Shown here piece after piece: positions 1 through 8,717 of a stretch of DNA of 64,000 nt. The notes under the pieces were generated by a model. It was not told the origin of the DNA, searched no databases, and saw only the letters and a list, made by a program, of their open reading frames with translations. Every line of letters starts with the position of its first letter. Within the stretch, counting starts at the first letter, position 1. Source of the DNA: Aphrophora alni (lineage: Eukaryota; Arthropoda; Insecta; Hemiptera; Aphrophoridae); the NCBI GenBank assembly GCA_963513935.1, contig OY740768.1:69614231-69678230 (forward strand), in the 5' to 3' direction. A program made the translations under genes and the position numbers.

Positions 1-3000
1 TAATAACAGCAGCTTATTGATTGAAGATAGGTATGTATTTAAATCAACATTTGAAATTTATTATTTTATGAAATTATGATTGTTTAGTGTTTTTCGTAAT
101 ATCCAATAAGACTTTGAGAAAATAATTTATAATCTGAAGTTTAGAGGTATTGTGTTGGAAGAGTGAGTATAAAACATTCCCAATACGATATCTTAGGATT
201 TTGGATTATATAATAACAGCAGCTTATTGATTGAAGATAGGTATGTATTTAAATCAACATTTGAAATTTATTATTTTATGAAATTATGATTGTTTAGTGT
301 TTTTAGTAATATCCAATAAGACTTTGAGAAAATAATTTATAATCTGAAGTTTAGAGGTATTGAGTTGGAAGAGTGAGCATAAAACATTCCCAATACAATA
401 TCTTAGGATTTTGGATTATATAATAACAGAAGCATATTGAATGAAGATAGGTATGTATTTAAATCAACATTTGAAAGTTTATGTTATTATTTTATGTAAT
501 TATGACTGTTTAGTGTTTTTAGTAATATCCGATAAGATTTGAGAAAATAATTTATAATCTGAAGTTTAGAGGTATTGAGTTGGAGGAGTGAGTATAAAAC
601 ATTCCCAATACAATATCTTAGGATTTTGGATTATATAATAACAGCAGCATATTGATTGAAGATAGGTATGTATTTAAATCAACATTTGAAAGTTCATTAT
701 TTTATGAAATTATGATTGTTTAGTGTATTTAGCAATATCCAATAAGACTTTAAGAAAATAATTTATAATCTGAAGTTTAGAGATATTGTGTTGGTTAAGT
801 GAGTATAAAACTTTTGCAATACAATGTCTTAAGATTTTGGATTATATAACACAGCAGCCACCTTTAAGAAGACATTACAAAATCTCATGTTTCGAGTTAT
901 TGTGTTGGAACAGTGACTATAAATCATTCGCCATCCAACATATTAGAATTTTTGATAGTATAACACAGCAGTATATTGATTGAAATAGATATGTCTTTAC
1001 ATCATAATTTGTATGTTTATTATTTTGTGAAGTTTTTCCAGAGAGTTATTAAATGACATTACATAATATCAAGTTTGCAGATATTGTGTGGGGAAAGTGA
1101 GTATAAATCATTCACCATACAATATCTTAGAATTTGTTATTATAATACAACAGGAGTATATTGATTGTCAATAGGTATGTATTTGTAAGTTTATTATTTT
1201 TAATAATATTTAAACATCAATATTTGTAAGTTTATTATTTTATGAAATTATGATTGTTTATAGTTTCTAGCAATAACCAGAAATACATTGAGAAGTGATT
1301 ACATAATCTCAAGTTTTGAGTTATTGTGTAGTTGTGGATTGATTCTAAAACGTTCCCAATACAATATCTTAGAATTTCTGATTATATATCAAGTTATTGA
1401 TTAGCAATAAGTATGTAATTACTTCCGCATATGTAACTTTATTATATTATGAAATTATGATTGTTTAGTGTATCTAGAAATATCCAATAAGACTTTGAGA
1501 AGATAATTTATAATCTGAAGTTTAGAGGTATTGAGTAGGAGGAGTGAGTATAAAACATTCCCAATACAATATCTTAGGATTTTGGATTATATAATAACAG
1601 CAGCATATTGCTTGAAGATAGGTATGTATTTAAATCAACATTTGAAAGATTATTATTTTATGAAATTATGATTGTTTAGTATTTTTAGTAATATCCAATA
1701 AGACTTTGAGAAAACAATTTATAATCTGAAGTTTAGAGGTATTGAGTTGGAGGAGTGAGCATAAAACATTCCCAATACGATATCTTAGGATTTTGGATTA
1801 TATAATAACAGCAGCATATTGCTTGAAGATAGGTATGTATTTAAATCAACATTTGAAAGATTATTATTTTATGAAATTATGATTGTTTAGTATTTTTAGT
1901 AATATCCAATAAGACTTTGAGAAAACAATTTATAATCTGAAGTTTAGAGGTATTGAGTTGGAGGAGTGAGTATAAAACATTCCCAATACAATATCTTAGG
2001 ATTTTGGATTATATAATAACAGCAGCTTATTGATTGAAGATAGGTATGTATTTAAATCAACATTTGAAATTTATTATTTTATGAAATTATGATTGTTTAG
2101 TGTTTTTCGTAATATCCAATAAGACTTTGAGAAAATAATTTATAATCTGAAGTTTAGAGGTATTGTGTTGGAAGAGTGAGTATAAAACATTCCCAATACG
2201 ATATCTTAGGATTTTGGATTATATAATAACAGCAGCTTATTGATTGAAGATAGGTATGTATTTAAATCAACATTTGAAATTTATTATTTTATGAAATTAT
2301 GATTGTTTAGTGTTTTTCGTAATATCCAATAAGACTTTGAGAAAATAATTTATAATCTGAAGTTTAGAGGTATTGTGTTGGAAGAGTGAGTATAAAACAT
2401 TCCCAATACGATATCTTAGGATTTTGGATTATATAATAACAGCAACATATTGATTGAAGATAGGTATGTATTTAAATCAACATTTGAAAGTTCTTTATTT
2501 TATGAAATTATGATTGTTTAGTGTTTTTAGTAATATCCAATAAGACTTTGAGAAAATAATTTATAATCTGAAGTTTAGAGGTATTGTGTTGGAAGAGTGA
2601 GTATAAAACATTCCCAATACGATATCTTAGGATTTTGGATTATATAATAACAGCAACATATTGATTGAAGATAGGTATGTATTTAAATCAACATTTGAAA
2701 GTTCTTTATTTTATGAAATTATGATTGTTTAGTGTTTTTAGTAATATCCAATAAGACTTTGAGAAAATAATTTATAATCTGAAGTTTAGAGGTATTGAGT
2801 TGGAGGAGTGAGTATAAAACATTCCCAATACGATATCTTAGGATTTTGGATTATATAATAACAGCAGCATATTGATTGAAGATAGGTATGTATCTAAATC
2901 AACATTTGAAAATTTATTGTTTTATGAAATTAAGATTGTTTAGTGTTTTTAGTAATATCCAATAAGACTTTGAGAAAATAATTTATAATCTGAAGTTTAG

Positions 3001-4368
3001 AGGTATTGAGTTGGAGGAGTGAGTATAAAACATTCCCAATACAATATCTTAGGATTTTGGATTATATAATAACAGCAGCATATTGATTGAAGATAGGTAT
3101 GTATTTAAATAAACATTTGAAAATTTATTGTTTTATGAAATTAAGATTGTTTAGTGTTTTTAGTAATATCCAATAAGACTTTGAGAAAATAATTTATAAT
3201 CTGAAGTTTAGAGGTATTGAGTTGGAGGAGTGAGCATAAAACATTCCCAATACAATATCTTAAGATTTTGGATTATATAATAACAGCAACATATTGATTG
3301 AAGATAGGTATGTATTTAAATCAACATTTGAAAGTTTATTATTTTATGAAGTTATGATTGTTTGGTGTTTTTAGCATTACCCAGAAAGTCTTTGATAGAC
3401 ATTACATATTCTCAAGTTCTAGTTATTGTGTATGGAAAGTGAGTATAAATCATTCACCATACAATACCTTAAGAATATGTTATTATATTACAACAGCAGT
3501 ATATTGATTGAAGGTAGGAATTTATTTACATCAACATTTTTAAGCTTATTATTTGGTGTAATTATGATTGAGAAGTGCTTTTTGCTTTACCCAGAAAGAC
3601 TTTAGGAAGACATTACATAATCTTAAATTACGGATTATTGTGTTTGGAGGGTGAGTATAATTCATTCACCATAGAGTATCTTAGAATTTTTTGATTGACA
3701 ATAGCAGTATATTGATTGACAATAAATATATATTTACATCAACATTTGTAAGTTTTTTATTTTAGAAATTATTATTGTTGATTGTTTTTAAGAAGACATA
3801 AATAAATAAATAAAGATTTTCAGAAGACATTACACAATCTCAAGTTTAGAAGTTGGTGGGGGTGAGAGTAAAACTTTCACCAATCAATATCTTAGATTGT
3901 TGGATTATATAACAACAGAAATATATCGATTTACAATAGGTAAATATTTACATAAAAATTAGTAATTTTATTATTTTATGAAATTTGAATTGGTTAGTGT
4001 TTTTTTTATCACTATCCATAAAGACATTCAGCGGACAATACATAATCTCAAGCTTTTAATTATTGTGTTGGGGGAATGAGTATTAATCATTCACCATACA
4101 ATGTCTTAAAATTTTGGAATATACTACAACAGCAGTATATTGATTTGCAATAGGTAACTTATGTATTGTCATTACGATTTGTAACTTTATTAATATGAAA
4201 ATGTTGATTATTTTGTATTTTCAGCAATACCCAGAAAGACGTTGAGTAGACAATACATAGCTCAAGGTTCGAATTATTATGTTGGGAGAGTGAGTATAAA
4301 TCATTCACCATACAATATCTTAGATTTTTTGATTATATTACATAGATATTGTAAGATAGATAAGTATT
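1..4368. repeat. Satellite A array (210-211 bp unit)
   Basis: This is a tandem array of an AT-rich unit. Unit starts, marked by TAATAACAGCAGC-like sequence, fall at 1, 211, 421, 636, 1592, 1803, 2014, 2224, 2434, 2645, 2856, 3067 and 3278. Units in 1-840 and 1592-3290 differ by only a few substitutions. A unit near 848-959 is shortened to roughly half by an internal deletion, and units around 960-1590 and after 3340 are clearly older and more diverged. The array continues beyond the left edge of the window. Small open frames inside it are not credible genes. Confidence 0.96.
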
Positions 4369-4896
4369 GTACCGTTCGGGAAGGGAAATTTTTGAAAAGA
4401 GATTAAAGTCGTGCTGAGCTCTGAAAACAAAAAAATGAACGGTCATGTTCAGTGATGGAACCTCTAGATTAAGTCGGTTCCTGAGCTTACCTTCCTTTGT
4501 ACCTGAGTTCACTATTTACAAGAACTAAAAAAATACATAAACAGATTAACAATTAACAAGCCAATTTATTTTCGTTAAAGAATCAGAAAATGTATATTTA
4601 TTTAAAAAAGTTGATGCACCCTTAAAAAAAAGTAATTAATAAAACCCTTAAAGAAAACTTTTAATAACAATGAAAAGCCCCACCCTGAAAGAAAAGAAAA
4701 TTTAATAAACCCTCCCTTTTATTTAGAATTATGAAATATTTTATTTATTTTATTATTTTTTTATTATTAACTAATTAACAAATGGTTTTTTAATACAGAA
4801 CAAAATTACATTACTACGGCAATTACACCTATAGTAAATATACATGATTACAAGTATTTTAATTATTTTGTTGGCCAACATTAAAAAAAATTAATT

Positions 4897-4927
4897 AAAA
4901 AAAAAAAAATAATAATAATAATAATAA
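4897..4927. repeat. Poly(A)/(AAT)n microsatellite
   Basis: A run of A passes directly into AAT triplets inside the non-satellite insert. It is a simple-sequence tract and nothing more can be inferred from it. Confidence 0.9.
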
Positions 4928-5544
4928 AAATAATGTAGGCCTACAGTAAAAAAGTTACGTTACAAAAAAAGTTTAGATTAAAAAAAAGTTATATACCAAA
5001 ATTTTTCTGTTACAAGCTACAATATATAAATTATAATTTTAAATATTTAATTTGCAATAAATGAGGCAAATTTAATTTAAATAGAAGCAAAGTAATTATT
5101 AATCAATGAAAAGAAAACTTAAACAAAAACTTACAGCCTAATTCAAAAATACAAGCTTTATAAAAGCAAACTCAGATCATTGAATGAAATTATATTATAA
5201 TTATAGATTTAGCAAAAGAAATGAATTTTGATTACCTGGAACAGAGAATAGCGGTGCCTGAAATTTGAAATGAGCCCTGACGGCACTACGAAGCTTTAGC
5301 ACATTTTAGAATTTTGAAAAACCTTTTCTTTTTAATTAATTTTGAAAGACAATTACACGACTCGCACACACGTTAAATTTCGGTTATTTACAACCTTAAA
5401 TACTTTTCAATTTTTACATATTACATCTTTTTTTTATTTTAAAATTTTTATATTGAAATCATCAGTGGAAAATGTGCTTTGTCCGGACTTCGTGTATATG
5501 AATGTAAAAGTCAGAGTGGATGACTCATCCTTACGGTGGCTAAA

Positions 5545-5572
5545 GCGCATGCGCCGGGCTAATCAGCTGTTT
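5545..5572 (-). promoter_or_regulatory. Promoter-like cluster: GCGCATGCGC plus CAGCTG E-box
   Basis: GCGCATGCGC (5545-5554) is the core of the NRF1-type palindrome. Seven bases further on lies AATCAGCTGTTT (5561-5572), which fits the E-box class of core-promoter motif described for Drosophila housekeeping genes. Both motifs are palindromic, so the strand is inferred only from the splice-like signals that follow to the left on the minus strand. Function is not demonstrated. Confidence 0.4.
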
Positions 5573-5705
5573 CTTGTATCTTACTAAATGCCTTCGGGCG
5601 TTTTTTAAAGTTCATAATATGTAGGACTGGTTTACGTATGATTCAGTTTTTTGTTTTTTTGTCATTTTTATGAATAAAAATGCGTAGCGGATCTAATAAC
5701 GCTAT

Positions 5706-7250
5706 AGTATTTACGTCAACATTTGTATTTGTAATAAATTGAAAATATTTGTTTGAACTATTGTTTTGGTTTGAGTGAGTATCATTCATTCACCGTAAAT
5801 ATTTTAGACTGTTGGATTATACTGTATTACAACGATTAGAGTCCATTGATTAATGATAGGTAGTTATTTTATATCATCACTTGTAACAATATAAATTGAA
5901 AATATTGAATCTTTATTCATTTCCGCATTTTCCAGAATGACTTTAAGATAACATCATATGATCTCCCGTTTGAGTTATTGTGTATACTATAGCATTATAA
6001 TTAAACAGCTGTAAATCCAGCAGTTGTTTCATTAAAGATTGCTACGTATTTATATCAACACTTGTAAGTTTATTAAATTGAAAATATTGATTAATTAGTA
6101 TTTTTCGCATTATCCAGAGAGGCTTTGAAAAGAGATTATGTAATCTTCATTTCCTGGTATTTTGTTCGGGTAGTGTTTTTGAATCATTCATTGTATAATA
6201 TGTTATACTATGACATTATACTACAACTGCAGTATGTCGCACACTTCAATGAATGAAGATGGACATATTTATATCGATACTTGTAAGATTTTTAATATTA
6301 AATTATTGGTGCTATAGACTATTTGCACTACCCGGAATGGTTTAAAAAAGAGATCACATCATCTCCAGTGTTAGGAGTATTGAATTTAAATCACTCACCA
6401 CAAAATATCTGAGACTGTGATATTATATTGCTACAGCAGTATATTGCAGTTCGGTAACTGATAATATACACGTATTTATATGAACATTTGTAATTTGAAT
6501 GAATTTTAAATTATTGACCGCTTAGTCAATTATTTGGATTATCTAGAATGATCATGAAAAAAGATAAATTAATCTCCAGTTTGAGATATTGTGTTGGTGT
6601 AGTGAGTATGTGCCATTCGCCGTGCAATATCGTAGACTGTGGCATTATATTACAACTACAGTAATATGTCCTGGATAGTGGTATGACTGTAGTTTGCTGA
6701 TTGTAGATAGACATTTATTTCTATAAACTTTGTCATTGTCTATTGACTATAGACATTGTCAATTTATTAACTTTGAATCATTTGATAGTTCAAAGTGATT
6801 TGCCCTTTTCAGAATGGCTTAAAGAAGAAATAAAATAATCAATAATAAGGGCAGTGTGATGTAGTTATGTGTATGATACATTGCTTCACGCAAAGTGTCA
6901 TATTGCGAAATTATGTATGTGATACAAATGAATGATAGAAGAAAGGGATGTTTTTGTATGAACGTTTGTCAGTTTTAAATTTATTTATATCTTTCGATTG
7001 TTTAGAGTTATTTGTAATTTTTATAATCACTTAAAGAAGAGTTGATAGTAGAGATAAACTAATTTAGTGTATTGAGATGGATTAATGTGTATATTTACAA
7101 TATCCTGTATTGTGATATTATATTACAACTGTAAAACTGATTTATTTCTAAACAGAGTTAAGTGATACATATGTGAATTTCTTTAAACATTTGTTTATTT
7201 ATTCTTTTCAGGCCGATTTAAATGTGATAAAAAAATCACCAATTAAGTTT
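5706..7250. repeat. Degenerate satellite A copies
   Basis: About seven strongly diverged units continue after the insert. The recurring landmarks are still visible: TCAACA-TTTGTAA, TTAGT-TTTT, TCCAGA, ATTATA-TACAAC-GCAGTAT. Spacing becomes irregular and similarity fades out near 7200-7250. A short inverted repeat TGTCTAT/ATAGACA lies at 6737-6755. No genes are seen. The decay is what is expected at the outer edge of a satellite array. Confidence 0.8.
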
Positions 7251-7499
7251 ATAGTATGATGTATATATATAATATATATGTATATATTCCGTCACACAAT
7301 ATGCTAGGCAATCCTCAGGAAACCCGAGGAAATCCTACGTCTTGTGTTGGATCCCTGTAAATCTTGTTCTTTTCCGACACTGACGCTATTAGAGCATTCA
7401 GGGCTAGAGATCTTTATGAGGTTTTTATATCTTAAAATAATACGAAAAAATTGAATACGAAAGATCGTAAATTTAGTAGAACAATATTTAAGGCATATA
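7251..7499. other. Unassigned AT-rich flank left of the retrotransposon
   Basis: It begins with an AT/TA-rich simple tract at about 7260-7288 and holds no open frame of note. A stretch around 7370-7430 (motif GCGCTATTA/GACGCTATTA followed by GCTAG-GAT) resembles 17490-17550 on the far side of the retrotransposon, which suggests a shared old repeat. Confidence 0.5.
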
Positions 7500-7504
7500 A
7501 TACA
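7500..7504 (+). repeat. Left target-site duplication, ATACA
   Basis: The 5 bp directly before the 5' LTR are ATACA, and the 5 bp directly after the 3' LTR (14730-14734) are also ATACA. Five-base duplications are usual for BEL/Pao integrases. Intact duplications show that the two LTRs belong to one insertion event. Confidence 0.93.
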
Positions 7505-7716
7505 TGTATAGTACTTCCGGACCTTTGGATTGGTCGTTGGCTTCTAGCGACAAACCACGACTCGTCCGATTGATGTCGGGAGCTAACTAGAAAAAAGTAG
7601 TATGACTAGAGTTGTTACACAAAACGAGTCTAAAGAGACAACACGTGGATTTTTCGCTCCGCAATTCCTTTCGTTTTTTTTCACGCTAATTAACGCAGCA
7701 GTTTACTTTTAATTTA

Positions 7717-7722
7717 AATAAA
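7717..7722 (+). promoter_or_regulatory. Candidate AATAAA polyadenylation signal of the LTR
   Basis: The only AATAAA of the LTR lies in its first half. The copy that would act at the end of a transcript is at 14375-14380 in the 3' LTR. A TATAAAA box follows at 7759-7765, so if both are used the signal would lie in U3, some distance before the cleavage site. This is a prediction from sequence words only. Confidence 0.35.
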
Positions 7723-7904
7723 TATCACTTAATTCTTTTTCTATGTTATGTTACCTTTTATAAAATATTCATCTTTGTGAAAGTATTAATTGTATTGTAT
7801 GTGTAATATGGGAACTATATTATTTGTGTGAACTGTGCTTTATTATACAATATATGGTTACAAGTATCGGCCAAGAACAGTTGAAGTGCTATACAACGCC
7901 TCCC

Positions 7905-7922
7905 ATGGACATTGGACACCGT
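7905..7922 (+). promoter_or_regulatory. LTR leader ATG followed by a splice-donor-like GTGAGT
   Basis: An ATG at 7905 opens a 20-codon frame. Sixteen bases in, at 7921, is GTGAGTAC, close to the consensus 5' splice site. An acceptor-like T-rich tract ending in ATTAG occurs at 8637-8677, just before gag. Removal of the segment between them would delete the duplicated PBS region from a subgenomic RNA. The 3' LTR carries the same donor at about 14579. No transcript evidence is available. Confidence 0.3.
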
Positions 7923-8001
7923 GAGTACTCTAACATACAATTATTCTGTAGCTTAGATGAATATTAAAATTTCTTGTTATTTGCTTTCTCATTAAAAGCA
8001 G

Positions 8002-8015
8002 TGGTCCTCCGAGCC
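8002..8015 (+). promoter_or_regulatory. Relic primer-binding site embedded in the LTR
   Basis: TGGTCCTCCGAGCC lies inside U5, one base after AAAAGCA, which would itself make a proper LTR end in CA at 8000. Its complement matches the 3' end of tRNA-Tyr slightly better than the present site does. It recurs at 8153-8166 (duplicated U5) and 14660-14673 (3' LTR). The simplest reading is that the LTR once ended at 8000 and later grew by 71 bp, absorbing its old primer site. Confidence 0.7.
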
Positions 8016-8074
8016 TATGTAAAACCCAATTTTTTTTATTACATTACCGAATATTACATAAATTGTGAACATTT

Positions 8075-8113
8075 TGGTCCTCCGGGCCGGATATGAACCA
8101 GCGACCTATGGAT
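8075..8113 (+). promoter_or_regulatory. Primer-binding site (tRNA-Tyr) with 39-nt extended tRNA copy
   Basis: The site starts three bases after the LTR with TGGTCCTCCGGGCC. Read on the minus strand, 8075-8113 follows the 3' half of an animal tRNA-Tyr: CCA and acceptor strand, T arm GCTGG/CCGGC, variable loop AGGTC and the 3' side of the anticodon stem TCCAT, ending at about tRNA position 38. Typical primer sites span about 18 nt, so 21 nt are extra. The base opposite tRNA position 58 (8093) is A where T would be expected. The last two bases (AT, 8112-8113) are shared with the start of the second U5 copy, so the exact junction is ambiguous by 2 nt. The tRNA-Tyr assignment is from memory of insect tRNA sequences. 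Confidence 0.8.
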
Positions 8114-8225
8114 ATTAAAATTTCTTGTTATTTGCTTTCTCATTAAAAGCAGTGGTCCTCCGAGCCTATGTAAAACCCAATTTTTTTTATTACATTACCG
8201 AATATTACATAAATTGTGAACATTT

Positions 8226-8239
8226 TGGTCCTCCGGGCC
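8226..8239 (+). promoter_or_regulatory. Second (internal) primer-binding site copy
   Basis: TGGTCCTCCGGGCC is followed by CGATATACG, so it matches the tRNA over 14 nt and then departs. It is probably the original internal junction of the element, displaced by the duplication. Which of the two sites is used cannot be told from sequence. Confidence 0.7.
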
Positions 8240-8717
8240 CGATATACGATAAAAATGTACCTAGTTCATTTCATTCGTCGTATATGTTGAACCACGCTAG
8301 GATTCAGTTTATCAATTTTCAATACTCCATATTGATTTTATTGATCGAATCCACTTTCGTCTGAACTTATTCAACTCTGCGCATGCCACATCAAACGCTA
8401 CGATTGGCTGAAATTGTAAACATCGTCAGCTGTGTTAAAACATAACCTGATTTCAAAACCAAGCAAAATTTTTGTATCAACACTCATGATATTGAGTTAT
8501 GAATCAATTTAATTCTGTTTAACTAATTCAATGTGGTTAAACATTTTTCTTTTAAATAAATAAAAATTTAGTTGCTTTTAGAATTAAAATTTACAATTAG
8601 AAAAACAAAATTCTTAAATTTGGAATTTCTATCTTTGTTTTTTTTTTTTAAATTTTTGAATACGCTTCTGGTATTAGGCTTACAACCTAAAATTATTTTC
8701 TATCAATTTTAAACAAA
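8240..8717 (+). other. Untranslated leader of the retrotransposon
   Basis: This holds no protein-coding frame of note. Visible signals are an inverted repeat ATATACGA (8242-8249) / TCGTATAT (8278-8285) that could form a stem, a TGCGCATGC word at 8378-8386, GATTGG at 8402-8407, CAGCTG at 8427-8432, and a T-rich tract ending in an acceptor-like ATTAG at 8677. The sequence before the gag ATG (AACAAAATG) is a good insect start context. Confidence 0.6.

Larger units (their letters stand above)
4369..5705. other. Non-satellite insert inside satellite A, flanked by AGTATT
   Basis: The satellite stops at about 4368 in the phase 'AAGTATT' and resumes at 5706 in the phase 'AGTATTTACGTCAAC', so about 1.34 kb was added between two points that are adjacent in the unit. 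AGTATT is present on both sides (4363-4368 and 5706-5711), as expected for a target-site duplication, although the satellite itself is rich in this word. No terminal inverted repeats and no convincing protein were found. The middle is very AT-rich, with a poly(A)/(AAT)n tract at 4897-4927. On the minus strand it reads like the 5' end of a gene: a promoter-like cluster near 5545-5572, a donor-like CAG/GTAATC near 5237, and an acceptor-like TTTTTTTGTTTTCAG ending at 4421. It could be a captured gene fragment or an unrecognised non-autonomous element. Confidence 0.5.
7505..8071 (+). repeat. 5' LTR (567 bp)
   Basis: It starts TGTATAGTACTTCCGG and ends TTGTGAACA, so it has the usual TG...CA ends. 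It matches 14162-14729 along its whole length except for one A fewer in the run near 7593. Candidate signals are AATAAA at 7717-7722, a TATAAAA box at 7759-7765 and a splice donor at 7921. The last 71 bp (8001-8071) contain an older primer-binding site at 8002-8015, so the LTR appears to have been lengthened at its 3' end. Confidence 0.95.
7961..8239 (+). repeat. Tandem duplication of U5 end plus primer-binding site
   Basis: The 128 bp at 7961-8088 recur at 8112-8239 with an offset of 151 bp. Each copy spans the last 111 bp of the LTR (7961-8071 in the first copy) and the primer-binding start TGGTCCTCCGGGCC. The 23 bp between them (8089-8111) are not duplicated and match the continuation of a tRNA-Tyr. 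The true LTR end is fixed at 8071 by the 3' LTR and its target duplication, so the second copy belongs to the internal region. Confidence 0.93.

Noticed and set aside
5342..5587. 81-codon plus-strand frame in the satellite A insert
   Set aside because: It begins at TTG, has low-complexity composition, and overlaps promoter-like motifs. No domain was recognised.
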